Notes under the pieces: generated by a model | Told to the model about the DNA's origin: nothing | The model's input: only the letters and a program-made list of their open reading frames with translations | The model's database searches: none | In this document: positions 51,573 through 60,099 of the stretch, in pieces | Position numbering within the stretch: the first letter of the stretch is position 1 | Layout of the letters: each line of letters starts with the position of its first letter | Made by a program: the position numbers and the translations under genes | Assembly: GCA_025362495.1 (NCBI GenBank) | Contig: JANYGI010000034.1 | Location: 1-64,000, forward strand | Direction: 5' to 3' | DNA length: 64,000 nucleotides | From: Byssovorax sp. | GTDB taxonomy: Bacteria; Myxococcota_A; Polyangia; Polyangiales; Polyangiaceae

Positions 51573-52235
51573 CTACTTCACCGGAGGCTCGCCGCCGGTC
51601 GGCGACGCCGCGGGCGCAGCCTCGGGCGCCTTCGCCCGCCTGGCGTGCCTGGCCATGAAGTCCACCGGATCCTGCACCTCGGCCGCGAGCATGGGATCGT
51701 GCTCCGCGAACTTCACCAGAGCACCGTAGATGGCGCACTCCAACTCCATCACGGTGCCCAGCAAGCGGCTGGTCCAGGACATGCTCGTCGAGTCCACGGC
51801 AAGGTCGACAGCGTTGCCGGGGCCGGGAGCGAGCGTCGTGGGCTTGTCACCGCAGCCGTCGGCCGCGCACGTCATCACAGCGCCGGAATCGTGGTCCACC
51901 CAGTAGATGTTCGCCCCGTCGACGGCGATGCCCGCCGGATGGACCTGCCCGGAGGCGAACGTCGTGGGCTTGCCGCCGCAGCCGCCGACGCCGCACGCCG
52001 CCACGGTGCCGCCGAGGTAGTTGGTCCAGTACACGCGGGTAGCGTCCACGGCGATGCCCATGGGCCACCGTTGGCCGGACGCCAAGGTCGTGACTCCGCC
52101 CTCCGGCACCGAGTCACCACACGCGCACAACCCCGCGCCGGCGAGCGAGGTGCAGGCGAGCTGCCCGAGGAAGAGGGCGAGCTTCGCCGCCCACGCCCCG
52201 CGCGCCCGAGACCGTGGTCGTAACTGGTGGTTCAC
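51573..52235 (-). CDS. Beta-propeller-type lipoprotein, short and possibly rearranged
   Basis: A 220-residue protein from GTG 52235 (an ATG at 52295 gives 20 more). A lipobox GLCAC is followed by two and a half YWTN-type repeats: GIAVDATRVYWTNYLGGTVA, GIAVDGANIYWVDHDSGAVM and VDLAVDSTSMSWTS. Such repeats build six-bladed propellers in myxobacterial surface proteins and normally number six or more. After the third repeat the sequence changes to a helical, charged, unrelated end (FAEHDPMLAAEVQDPVDFM, then RAKAPEAAPA). The propeller is too short to close, so this may be a deletion fusion. Confidence 0.6.
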   Translation of the reverse strand: MNHQLRPRSRARGAWAAKLALFLGQLACTSLAGAGLCACGDSVPEGGVTTLASGQRWPMGIAVDATRVYWTNYLGGTVAACGVGGCGGKPTTFASGQVHPAGIAVDGANIYWVDHDSGAVMTCAADGCGDKPTTLAPGPGNAVDLAVDSTSMSWTSRLLGTVMELECAIYGALVKFAEHDPMLAAEVQDPVDFMARHARRAKAPEAAPAASPTGGEPPVK

Positions 52236-52284
52236 GAGGTCTCTCTCCGCGGTGTAGTCACGATCGTCCCGGACCGGCAAGGAG

Positions 52285-52519
52285 CTAAGGCGCATCCTTG
52301 CAGCACCGGATACCGGTCGAGCCGATTTGAATGTAGCGATTGAAGTAGGTCACGGAGACGCATCGCAAGTCCGAGGAGGCGAGGGTATCGTAGTCGCCGC
52401 CCTGCCAGGCGACGACGTCGTCCTTGCCCGACTCCCCTTCGGCATAGTCTTGCCACTCCGCGACGTTGCCGCTCATGTCGTGGAGCCCTGGGAAGCCGCC
52501 CGTGCACCCGGGGGTCATA
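52285..52519 (-). pseudogene. Formylglycine-generating-enzyme-like (SUMF1) C-terminal fragment
   Basis: About 77 residues with the SUMF1 core FPGLHDMSGNVAEWQDYAEG and the terminal GSTGIRCCKD. The N-terminal part is missing; the frame runs directly into the left inverted repeat of the IS4-type element at 52520. Such SUMF1 domains in Polyangiales are mostly in surface lipoproteins and kinases, not always true sulfatase activators. Inactivated by the insertion and loss of its 5' end. Confidence 0.75.
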
Positions 52520-52534
52520 GCTGTTAGCCACTTT
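52520..52534. repeat. IS4-type element, left terminal inverted repeat
   Basis: GCTGTTAGCCACTTT, matching the complement of the right end at 14 of 15 positions. Confidence 0.85.
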
Positions 52535-53943
52535 TTGAACTCGATATGATACCGCGCGGCGGACTCATTCGTCGCCTGAAGTGCTCGACCTGCGTTGGTC
52601 CGTTTCGATTGGTTTTACGAACGATCGCGTCGTAGCTTGCGATCTGACGCGCAATTGCAGGCAACCGTTCAATAATATCGGCGAGACCAATGGGAAGAAT
52701 TGCGGCAACGATCAACGGCCAGAGAAAGCTTGTTACCTTCCAGGGCTGTTTCGCGAGCGGGCGAACGTCAGCTTGCGACGGCAAGGGGCTCGGGACGTTC
52801 CTTCGTTCGACCTGAGCGACACCGGCGGTCGACGCGGGGTGGACGGACGAGTTGCACTGGGGGGGAAAGCTCGGGTGCGGACGCCCCGAGCCGATCTAGG
52901 AGCAACGCCAAGACGACCTTGGCGTAGATCCATGATTCAATAGTATCTCCACGGGCGTTGGGGAGTCGATCGAAGTGACACAGCGTTTTCCATCGTTTGA
53001 AGAGGAGTTCTATCTGCCAACGTAGGCGATATGCCGCCAGGCAGCGACCGGCATCCAGACGACTGCGTGGTGCGGTCGTGAACAAGACCACGTATCCAGC
53101 CATCTCCAACGATTCCGCGGTAGCGTCCTTGCCCTGCTCCCTCACCACCCAAGCACGGCCCTTTTCAGCATTCTCTGGCGAGAGGCGATGAATGATGAGT
53201 CGACCCTGCAAGGTTGTGCGCTTGCCCTCGATTCGACCACATGCACTAACATTTTTGTCCAAAACATCGTCGACGCTCAACGTTCGTGCGAGTTGAAGGA
53301 GGTCGAGCTCCTTGTCGTCATCATTCAGCAGGGGAAGGGCTCCGCGATTCACACGAACCAGGATGTCCGCACCTTGATTCACGGCCGACAGGATGCCCGT
53401 GAGATTCGAATAGCCACGGTCCGCCACAACAAGCTGGTCCCGTTCAAAACTGAACCGCTTGAACGTTTCGCCGCCCGTCATGTCGGTGACCTCGACGGAG
53501 ACGAGCGACAGATCGGCCAGCCTCATCGCCACGTGGGCGCGAGCATCGGTTCCAGCCGCATGCTTGCCTGAAAACGCGGTCGCATCCACGACGACCATTT
53601 CGTAGCCTGCCCACAGCTCGGGCAATGTCTGCGCGCTCCAATCGGTCATTCGTGCGACGATGGCGCGAAGAAATGGACCTGCTTTCCGCATTTTCTTGTG
53701 CAGACGATTCGGTGAGATGTCCGGCCCGCCCGCCGCCTTGACGAGCGCGACGGTCTGTCGCAACGGCAGATCGGCCCCGACATGAACGAAAATGAGCCGT
53801 AAGAGATCGTCCGCCGTCGAGACCTTGATGTCCTGGTACTGCGTCAAGAGCTGGTTGTGCTCTTTCGCGATCGCGGCATAGTCCGGCGGGAGGTGGGAGA
53901 GTAGCGCCTGCCAATCACGCGTCACGTCGATGGTCGTGGACAT
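52524..53943 (-). pseudogene. IS4-family transposase, frameshifted near the C-terminus
   Basis: From ATG 53943 a 391-residue frame carries the DDE domain: MVVVDATAFSGKHAAGTDAR with the first Asp, LVVADRGYSNLTGI with the second, and YRLRWQIELLFKRWKTL with the Glu in the YREK-like motif. After LALLLDRLG the frame turns basic and stops at 52768. In another frame the normal IS4 ending continues (PWKVTSFLWPLIVAAILPIG, LADIIERLPAIARQ) to 52524. The switch coincides with a run of seven C on the coding strand (G7 at 52859-52865). Either a one-base indel killed it, the run causes programmed slippage, or it is a sequencing error. Confidence 0.82.
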
Positions 53944-53980
53944 GCGTGACGTCTCCTACGGGCGGCAAAATTGGGCCAAC

Positions 53981-53995
53981 AAAGCGGCTAACAGC
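53981..53995. repeat. IS4-type element, right terminal inverted repeat
   Basis: AAAGCGGCTAACAGC, inverted partner of 52520-52534 with one mismatch. Confidence 0.85.
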
Positions 53996-54126
53996 GATGG
54001 CGGATGGGGGGTATCGGCCGAGGCGCTGCGGATGCTGCCGAAAGGCATCATCGCGTCGAGGAACGGGAGGCCGAGGGCGAGCCCCGCGGCGCCGCGGAGG
54101 AGGTGACGGCGGCTGAGGGGCTTCAT
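53996..54126 (-). pseudogene. DUF1552 protein, N-terminus only, cut by the IS element
   Basis: From ATG 54126 some 43 residues are a Tat signal and the start of a DUF1552 protein: KPLSRRHLLRGAAGLALGLP then FLDAMMPFGSIRSASADTPH. The sequence then enters the right end of the IS4-type element and stops at 53956. DUF1552 proteins are usually over 400 residues and form a pair with DUF1592 proteins. The ATG overlaps the DUF1592 stop (ATGA), so this was a coupled pair now broken. Confidence 0.85.
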
Positions 54127-55820
54127 TGGCTGCACGCCTCGAGGACGGGGGTGTTCCGGCGGGTGAAGGCGGTGGTGGCGGTCACCGCGAGGAAGAGCTG
54201 CTTGAGCGGCGACGTGGGCTCGGCGAGGGACGTTTGCAGCGCAGCCAGCGTGGCCTTGTCGTCGGCGCCGCCGGGGCGACCGAACGAGTACGTGAACCAC
54301 TTGCTGGCAAAGCACTGTCGGGTGAGCGGGCTCTCGGCGACGATCTTCGAGAGCTCGACGGCGCCGTCGAACGATACGTGGGCTCCGTTGAGCATCAGAT
54401 CGCCGGTCGCGTCGATGGCCTTGCCGTTCTCGGTGGCGCGATACCGCCCGATGGCGTCGTACGATTCGAGGCCGAACCCGAGCGGGTCCATCACCTGATG
54501 GCAGCTCGCGCAGGCGGGGTTCTTCCGGTGCTCGTCGAAGCGCTCGCGGGTCGTCTTCGAGGGATCGGGCGTCGGGGGCACGCCGGCGCCAGGCAAATTG
54601 GCGGGAGGCGACCCGACGGGCTGGCAGAGCAGCCCCTGGAAGATGAACTTGCCGCGCGCGACGGGCGAGCTCTGCACGTTGTCGGCGAGCGCCGCCATCA
54701 CCCCGACCTGGGTCAACAGGCCTGCTCGGGGCTCTTTCAAGGTGGCCTGCTCGAGCTTGGCGCCGAAGCTGCCTTTGAGGCCGTAGAGGGGCGCCGTGTC
54801 GGCGTTGACGAAGGCGTAATTGGCCGTCATCAGCTCGCGCAGGCTGCCCTCCTTGGCGTCGAAGACGACGTGATCGAGGAACGCCGTCGTCCCGTCGGCC
54901 ATGGCCGTCTTGGTGGCCTCGGTGAACTCCGGGAAGAGCTGCGGCGATTTCACCGCCTTGGAGAGGCGGTCGAACGGCAGCCACTGATGGAAAAACCGGC
55001 CAATCGAGGCGTGGCCTGCCGGGCTGTCGAGGAGGCGGGCCGTCTGCGCCACGACCTGCTCCAGCGTGTGGACTTCCCCCTTGTCGGCGGCAGCGAGCAG
55101 GGCCTCGTCGGGGCAGGAAGAGAGCAGCAGATACGAGAGGCGAGTGGCAATCTCGTGATCGGTGAGCGCCAGCGTCTTCTCGCTCGCGTCGGCTGCGGGG
55201 GAGCCGAGCTCCGGCCGATAGAGGAAGTGCGGCGACTGGAGGAGCGTCGTGATCACGAGGCGGACGCCCGTCTTCAGGCCACCTCGCCCGATACCCCACG
55301 AGAGGGCCTTGCCGAGGCGATCGCGGTCGTCCTGGGTGAGCGCGCGCCGGTAGGCGCGGTGGCCGTATTTCTCGATGAACGTGGTGCCGCACGCCGTCGC
55401 GTCGCCGCCGGACTGCGCGGCGCAGGGCAGGAGCACGTCGAGCTTCGCGGTGGCCTCGTCCGCGACTTGCTCCGCGCTCCGCATCATCTGGTCGACGAGG
55501 TCGGCCGTGGCGCCCTGGCCGCTGATGTCGTTGTCGAAGCCGGAGTTGATGCCGTCGGCCGGCCACGCGTCAGCGGGTGAGCTCGTGATCTTGAAGAGAT
55601 CCCGCACGGTGTTGTCGTATTCGACGCGGTTGATCCGCCGGAGCGGCGCCTGGCCGAGGGCCGCCGGCACGACGCCCGGGGGAGGCTCGTTGCCGCCGTC
55701 GCCTCCGAGATCGCCGACGACGCAGCCAGCCGCGGCCGCCGCGAGGAGCAGCGACGCAGCGCCGATCGCGCCTGGCCAGCCGACTCCGCCCCGACCCCGC
55801 GCGGATAGATGGTTTGCCAC
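54123..55820 (-). CDS. DUF1592-family lipoprotein with heme-binding-type motif
   Basis: A 565-residue lipoprotein (lipobox AAAAAGC). In order it shows DUF1587 (INRVEYDNTVRDLF), DUF1595 (YGHRAYRRALTQDDRDRLGK), DUF1592 (SPHFLYRPELG; LTDHEIATRLSYLLLSSCPD), DUF1588 (HRKNPACASCHQVMDPLGFG, with CxxCH) and DUF1585 (CFASKWFTYSFGRPG). The family is abundant in Planctomycetes and Polyangiales, probably a periplasmic or surface cytochrome-like enzyme of unknown substrate. GTG at 55820 is the start that places the signal directly at the N-terminus. Its partner DUF1552 gene downstream is truncated by an insertion, so the system may be inactive. Confidence 0.9.
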   Translation of the reverse strand: MANHLSARGRGGVGWPGAIGAASLLLAAAAAGCVVGDLGGDGGNEPPPGVVPAALGQAPLRRINRVEYDNTVRDLFKITSSPADAWPADGINSGFDNDISGQGATADLVDQMMRSAEQVADEATAKLDVLLPCAAQSGGDATACGTTFIEKYGHRAYRRALTQDDRDRLGKALSWGIGRGGLKTGVRLVITTLLQSPHFLYRPELGSPAADASEKTLALTDHEIATRLSYLLLSSCPDEALLAAADKGEVHTLEQVVAQTARLLDSPAGHASIGRFFHQWLPFDRLSKAVKSPQLFPEFTEATKTAMADGTTAFLDHVVFDAKEGSLRELMTANYAFVNADTAPLYGLKGSFGAKLEQATLKEPRAGLLTQVGVMAALADNVQSSPVARGKFIFQGLLCQPVGSPPANLPGAGVPPTPDPSKTTRERFDEHRKNPACASCHQVMDPLGFGLESYDAIGRYRATENGKAIDATGDLMLNGAHVSFDGAVELSKIVAESPLTRQCFASKWFTYSFGRPGGADDKATLAALQTSLAEPTSPLKQLFLAVTATTAFTRRNTPVLEACSQ

Positions 55821-55863
55821 GCTGCGAGCGTAAACTATTTCCAGCCAGAGCGGGGGACGAATA

Positions 55864-56241
55864 TCACCGTTTTCCCGCGGCGCCGGGGCCGGAATTTTCG
55901 TGTGAAGACGGGCGCTGCATCGACCCACACGCGCCCTCGGCGACGGGGCCCAGGGCCGCGGCCGTCTCGGCATCGAGCGCTGCGCGCGCACGATGCCAGT
56001 CCGCGTCGGCGGTGCCCTGTCGCAGGCCGCCGGCGATCCAGAGGTGATACGCCCTGGCGCGGATCTGCGCCTCGGTCGGGTCGAGCCGCGCGAGGTCCCA
56101 GAAGCTGTCGCACTGCCCGGTCGCCGCGTCGTAGGGCAGGTGACCGAAGTAGTCTTGCCGTCCGTGAGCGACCGCGCGGAAGCGAAGACATCGATTCTCG
56201 AGCGGGCAGCCTTGGCCCGGGCACAGGGTGATATCCGGCAT
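55864..56241 (-). CDS. Small Cys-rich protein with DUF2934-like helix pair
   Basis: A 125-residue protein. The N-terminal part has a CPGQGCPLENRC cluster, HGRQDYFGHLPYD and a further Cys (QCDSFWDL), suggesting a metal or zinc-ribbon-like site. The middle part IRARAYHLWIAGGLRQG then DADWHRARAALD matches the DUF2934 helical motif. The C-terminal tail is low complexity. It lies 43 bp upstream of the DUF1592 gene on the same strand. Function unknown. Confidence 0.6.
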   Translation of the reverse strand: MPDITLCPGQGCPLENRCLRFRAVAHGRQDYFGHLPYDAATGQCDSFWDLARLDPTEAQIRARAYHLWIAGGLRQGTADADWHRARAALDAETAAALGPVAEGACGSMQRPSSHENSGPGAAGKR

Positions 56242-56304
56242 CGTGGTGGCTCGAGCCTACACTTTTCTTGGCGCCCCGTCCGCGGTCCGCTGTAGCGTGA
56301 CCGC

Positions 56305-56754
56305 ATGAAGACCCTGAGCTCCCCGGGATTCTCGGTGGTGACCCTGATCGCATCGATCGCGTTATGCGCCTGCTCCGGCGCGAAGGTCGCGCCCGCCACC
56401 GAGGAGCCCCTCGACGAGGTGCCGAAGTCGGTGACGTCGCTCGTCAACGCCTCTTCGGTCGTGGCCGCGTGCCCCGACAACAAGCGCATGAACGCTCGCG
56501 CCGCCGCCAACGCCATTGACCACCTGATCGAGCCCTGCGCGACGGTGCCCGGCGGCAAGGCGCATTTCTCGGCCACGCTGCTGCCCGGCGGGAAGATCGA
56601 GCTGGCGGCGCCCGATGGGAACGCGGCGGACGGCGTGGTGCCGACGTGCGTGCTCAAGGGCGGGCTCCACCACAAGGTCAAGCTGATGCACGCTTGCACG
56701 TTCGACGTGCAGCTCGAAGAGCGCAAGCTGGGCGCGGCGGACGCCCCGAAGTAG
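56305..56754 (+). CDS. Small lipoprotein of unknown function
   Basis: A 149-residue protein with a signal sequence and lipobox ALCAC. The rest (SVVAACPDNKRMNARAAANA, CATVPGGKAHFSATLLPGGK, GVVPTCVLKGGLHHKVKLMH) has four further Cys spaced for disulphides. The GGK-IELAAPDGNAADGVVPTC pattern resembles the C-terminal domain of AgmX/PglI-type myxobacterial proteins, tentatively. It is convergent with the GHMP kinase gene, 28 bp apart. Confidence 0.6.
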   Translation: MKTLSSPGFSVVTLIASIALCACSGAKVAPATEEPLDEVPKSVTSLVNASSVVAACPDNKRMNARAAANAIDHLIEPCATVPGGKAHFSATLLPGGKIELAAPDGNAADGVVPTCVLKGGLHHKVKLMHACTFDVQLEERKLGAADAPK

Positions 56755-56781
56755 CGCGAAGGCCGCGCCCCGGGGCATCGC

Positions 56782-57777
56782 TCAGGACCGATGTAGATTG
56801 GCCACGATCCGCGCTCCATCGGTATCGAAGCGAAAGCGCAGGATCCGGAGCCCGCGCGCCGTCATCGCCTCGATCACCCGCCGCTTGTCGGCGGGCCGCG
56901 TGTAGAACATGAAGAACCCGCCGCCGCCGGCGCCCATGAGCTTTCCGCCGATCGCCCCGGCCGCGCGCGCGGCCTCGTAGTGCTCGTCGAGGGCGCTGTC
57001 CGTCATCTTCGACGCCAGCATTCGCTTCTGCGTCCAGTGGTGATGGAGCAGCTCGCCATACCGATCCACGTCGCCCGAGACCAGGAGCCGGAACACCTCG
57101 TGGCCGATCTCCTTGATCTTGTGCATCCGCTCGATCACCGCGGGCTCCAGCGCCCTCATCCGCTGGCCTTGCTCGCTCAATACCACGCTCGCGGGGCGCT
57201 CGATCCCGCTGTAAACGATGACCAGGTTGGTCTCCAGCTCGTCGAGCACCTCGTCGCGCACCGGGACGGGCTCGACCTCGACCGAGCCGTCCTTGCCGAA
57301 GTGAAAAGCGGTGACGTTGCCAAAGGCCGAGATGTACTGATCCTGCTTGCCAATCGGCTCGCCGAGCTTCTCGATCTCCAGCTCACAGGCCTCCTCGGCG
57401 AGCTGCCGTGACGAGACGAACTCGCGCTTGTAGGCGTGGAGCGCGTTCAGGAGAGCCACGGTGAACGAGCTCGACGAGCCGAGGCCGCTGTTGGCCGGGA
57501 GATCGGCCACGCTGGTCAGCTCGATCGAGTGCTCGATCTTCGTCATCCGCAGGGCTTCGCGGAAGATCCGGTGCTCGATCTTCTCCACGTCGGCGACGAT
57601 CTCGGTCTTCGAGTACGCGAGGCGGATGTCGCGGTGAAAGCGCTTGTTGGCGGTGACGTAGATGTACTTGTCGATGGCGGCCGAGACCAGGTATCCGCCG
57701 AATTGCTCGGAGTACGCCGGGAGATCCGTGCCTCCGCCGCCGAGGGAGAAGCGCACCGGAGCACGGGAGACGATCAT
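56782..57777 (-). CDS. GHMP sugar kinase (heptose-7-phosphate kinase HddA-like)
   Basis: A 331-residue GHMP kinase. RAPVRFSLGGGGTDLPAYSE is the N-terminal signature of the HddA branch, DLPANSGLGSSSSFTVALLN the ATP loop, LGEPIGKQDQYISAFGNVTA the central block and KLMGAGGGGFFMFY the third motif. HddA phosphorylates D-glycero-D-manno-heptose-7-phosphate at C1; related members act on fucose or other sugars. Its ATG overlaps the stop of the nucleotidyltransferase gene (ATGA). Last gene of the sugar-nucleotide operon. Confidence 0.9.
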   Translation of the reverse strand: MIVSRAPVRFSLGGGGTDLPAYSEQFGGYLVSAAIDKYIYVTANKRFHRDIRLAYSKTEIVADVEKIEHRIFREALRMTKIEHSIELTSVADLPANSGLGSSSSFTVALLNALHAYKREFVSSRQLAEEACELEIEKLGEPIGKQDQYISAFGNVTAFHFGKDGSVEVEPVPVRDEVLDELETNLVIVYSGIERPASVVLSEQGQRMRALEPAVIERMHKIKEIGHEVFRLLVSGDVDRYGELLHHHWTQKRMLASKMTDSALDEHYEAARAAGAIGGKLMGAGGGGFFMFYTRPADKRRVIEAMTARGLRILRFRFDTDGARIVANLHRS

Positions 57778-58511
57778 CGCGAGGATCCTTGTGGCAGCTG
57801 GTCGTTGAGCTCGATCTCGAGCTCGAGATCGATGAGCCCGGCGGGAGAGCCGATCTCGAAGAAGCGGCGATGGGCGAAAAAAGCGCGGAGGACGCCCCGC
57901 GCGGCGAGGTCGGTTTGCACGGCGTCGAGGCCGAGGGCGACCCCCTCCGGCAGCGCGGCGATCACCTCGCGGCGGAGCGCCGTCGCGCCGTAGTCGATGT
58001 GGTCAATCGCAGGATCCGCGGCCGCGTCGCGCGCCCGCTTCCGGTAGTGAACGACGCGATCCCCTTCGATCTGCGTGTTGGATCGATCCCAGCGATCGTC
58101 GTTCTTGAAGACGGCCATCGTGCCCTGGGCCTCCGGATGAGCGTCGAGATCGGCGAGAGGAGCAGCGTAGTCGAACGGAAGATAGGAGTCGCCGTAGGTG
58201 ACGAGGAACGTCGGCGCGAGGTCCGGCAGGGCGCGGCGGAGCGCCCCGGCGGTGCCGAGCAACACCGGCCCTTCGTCGGCGTAGCGCACGCAGATCCCGA
58301 GCGCTTCGCCGTCGCCGATCTCGTCGCGGATCATCTCTCCCAGGTGGGCGATGCACAGCAACGCTTCGTCGAAGCCGGCCGCCGCGAGGCGCTCGAGCAG
58401 CCAGGCCGCAAACGGGCGTCCCGCCACGGGCAACAGCAGCTTGGGCACGGTCTGCGTCAGCGGGAGCATCCGCGTCCCCAGGCCTCCCGCGAGGATCACC
58501 GCTTGCTTCAC
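57774..58511 (-). CDS. Sugar-1-phosphate nucleotidyltransferase (HddC/RmlA-like)
   Basis: A 245-residue nucleotidyltransferase. AVILAGGLGTRMLPLTQTVP and KLLLPVAGRPFAAWLLERL form the activating loop; FLVTYGDSYLPFDY carries the metal-binding Asp and IDYGATALRREVIAALPEG follows. It would make NDP-sugar from the product of the neighbouring kinase. The GTG at 58511 overlaps the epimerase stop (GTGA) and the gene's own stop overlaps the kinase ATG. Nucleotide specificity is not predictable from these motifs. Confidence 0.9.
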   Translation of the reverse strand: MKQAVILAGGLGTRMLPLTQTVPKLLLPVAGRPFAAWLLERLAAAGFDEALLCIAHLGEMIRDEIGDGEALGICVRYADEGPVLLGTAGALRRALPDLAPTFLVTYGDSYLPFDYAAPLADLDAHPEAQGTMAVFKNDDRWDRSNTQIEGDRVVHYRKRARDAAADPAIDHIDYGATALRREVIAALPEGVALGLDAVQTDLAARGVLRAFFAHRRFFEIGSPAGLIDLELEIELNDQLPQGSSR

Positions 58512-59467
58512 GCCGCCTCGGTCCCGGGGAACACCTCGCCCGCGAGCGCCTTGACCGCGAGATCGACGGCCTCGTCGCTGCTGTAGCGCACGACGTAGCC
58601 GTGGAGCGCGAGGCGCTCGGGGCTCATCTTCGATCGCGGCACGTCGCCGGGCCAGCCGCGATCGCCGCCGGTGAAGCGGATCTCGGCGTTTTTGTGGGGT
58701 GAAGCCTCGACGCAGAGGGCGGCGATCCTGGCCACGCTGGTCTCGTCGGGCGGCGCGAGGTTCCAGATGTCGAGCGGCCCTTTGCCGTGATCGAGGCCGA
58801 ACACCAGGCCTTCGGTGCAGTCGGTCACGAAGAGATACGGCTTGGCCTGGAGCCCGTCGCCGAGGACCTCGAGGTACGTCTGCTTGTCGCGGAGCTTCCT
58901 GAGAAAATCGAGCGCCGCGCCGTGCGTGCCGCGTGGGCCGACGACGTTGCCGAAGCGGAAGATCGTCGCGTGGAGGCCGAAGCACGACGAGAACGCGCTG
59001 ATCAAGGCCTCGCCCGCGAGCTTGCTCGCGCCGTAGAGCGAGATGGGGAGCTTGCCGAGATCGCCCTCGGCGCAGCGCTCCGCCGTGTCGCCATACACGG
59101 TGCCCGACGACGAGAAGATCAGGCGCGGCACGCCGGCGAGGCGCATCGCCTCCAGCACGTTGTACATCGCGATGGTGCCCTGCTCGAGATCGAGCCGCGT
59201 GCGCTCGAGCCCCCAGCGCGCCTCGGGGTTGGCCGCGAGGTGAAACACCACGTCGTGCCCCTTGATTTCGCGGGTCAAGCGCTCGAGATCGAGGGCGTCG
59301 GCCTCGACCAGCGTGGCGCGCCCCGCGGCCAGGTGATCGGCGATGAACGCCCGCTTGCCGACCGAGAGGTTGTCGTAGACCGTGACCGGCCCGCGCGCGA
59401 CGAGGCGGTCGACGAGGTGGCTGCCGATGAAGCCGGCGCCGCCGACGATGAAGGATCGCGTGGTCAT
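58508..59467 (-). CDS. NAD-dependent sugar-nucleotide epimerase/dehydratase
   Basis: A 319-residue extended SDR. FIVGGAGFIGSHLVDRLVA binds NAD, VFHLAANPEARWGLERT and LIFSSSGTVYGD provide the active Ser/Thr and LYGASKLAGEALISAFS is the YxxxK motif. FRFGNVVGPRGTHGAALDFL is common in GalE/WbpP-like epimerases. It overlaps the methyltransferase stop upstream and the nucleotidyltransferase start downstream by four bases each, so it modifies the same NDP-sugar. Confidence 0.93.
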   Translation of the reverse strand: MTTRSFIVGGAGFIGSHLVDRLVARGPVTVYDNLSVGKRAFIADHLAAGRATLVEADALDLERLTREIKGHDVVFHLAANPEARWGLERTRLDLEQGTIAMYNVLEAMRLAGVPRLIFSSSGTVYGDTAERCAEGDLGKLPISLYGASKLAGEALISAFSSCFGLHATIFRFGNVVGPRGTHGAALDFLRKLRDKQTYLEVLGDGLQAKPYLFVTDCTEGLVFGLDHGKGPLDIWNLAPPDETSVARIAALCVEASPHKNAEIRFTGGDRGWPGDVPRSKMSPERLALHGYVVRYSSDEAVDLAVKALAGEVFPGTEAA

Positions 59468-60099
59468 GAGGTCGCCCCGGTGTGTTCGATTTTTGCCGCG
59501 AATTGCAGGCGATCCTGCGTGATCAGCCGCCACGGGAGATCGTGGATCCGCAGCGGCCACTCGAGCCCGGTGATGCGGCCGCCCGCGTCGTGGACGAGCG
59601 CGGCCCACTCGCCCGCGGTGAAGTAGGTGCCGCGCACGAGCACGCCCGGCGCGGCGTTGCCGGCTTGATCCATGGCGAGGAGGATGGCGTTCGAGAGGCG
59701 ATCGAAGCGGAAATGATCCTTGATCGCGACCACGCGCGCGGCGACGCGGAGCGCCTCGCGGAGCACGACGACCGGGCGCTCGCAGTGGTGGAGCACGTCG
59801 GAGATCACCACCGCCTCGAAGGCGCCGTCGGCGAACGGGAGGTGCTCGCCGTCGTACGGCGTGACGGGGATCGCCGTCTCCGGCCGCACGAGGATGTCGA
59901 CGCCGGCGACGCGCGCGGCGCCGACGGCCGCGCCGATCCCCCGCGCGACGGTGCCGTCGCCGCAGCCGATGTCGAGGAGCGAGCTCGCGCGGCCGATCTG
60001 CGCCGCGAGAGCGCGCGTGACGCGCTCGACGCGCGGCACGTGAACGGCGCGGTGATGAAACGCGAACAGAGCGCGCGCGGCGGGGTTCGGCGTTGCCAT
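59464..60099 (-). CDS. Class I SAM-dependent methyltransferase
   Basis: A 211-residue methyltransferase. SSLLDIGCGDGTVARGIGAA is motif I, DGEHLPFADGAFEAVVISDV motif II-III and LHHCERPVVVLREALRVA follows. Starts at 60099 (MATPNPAARAL) or 60111 are possible; neither has a strong ribosome site. It is first in the four-gene sugar-nucleotide operon, with ATGA overlap to the epimerase gene. A sugar or glycolipid O-methylation is a reasonable guess from context. Confidence 0.88.
   Translation of the reverse strand: MATPNPAARALFAFHHRAVHVPRVERVTRALAAQIGRASSLLDIGCGDGTVARGIGAAVGAARVAGVDILVRPETAIPVTPYDGEHLPFADGAFEAVVISDVLHHCERPVVVLREALRVAARVVAIKDHFRFDRLSNAILLAMDQAGNAAPGVLVRGTYFTAGEWAALVHDAGGRITGLEWPLRIHDLPWRLITQDRLQFAAKIEHTGATS

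Larger units (their letters stand above)
52520..53995 (-). mobile_element. IS4-family insertion sequence
   Basis: A 1,476-bp element bounded by 15-bp inverted repeats with one mismatch (GCTGTTAGCC x CTTT). It carries one transposase gene on the minus strand. No target duplication is visible: left flank GGGTCATA, right flank GATGGCGG. The left flank is the end of a SUMF1-type gene and the right flank is the start of a DUF1552 gene, so flanking DNA was deleted, probably by recombination between copies or adjacent deletion. Its base composition is lower in GC than the surroundings. Confidence 0.88.

Noticed and set aside
52512-54003. Target site duplication of the IS element
   Set aside because: The bases flanking the inverted repeats (GGGTCATA and GATGGCGG) do not match in direct orientation.
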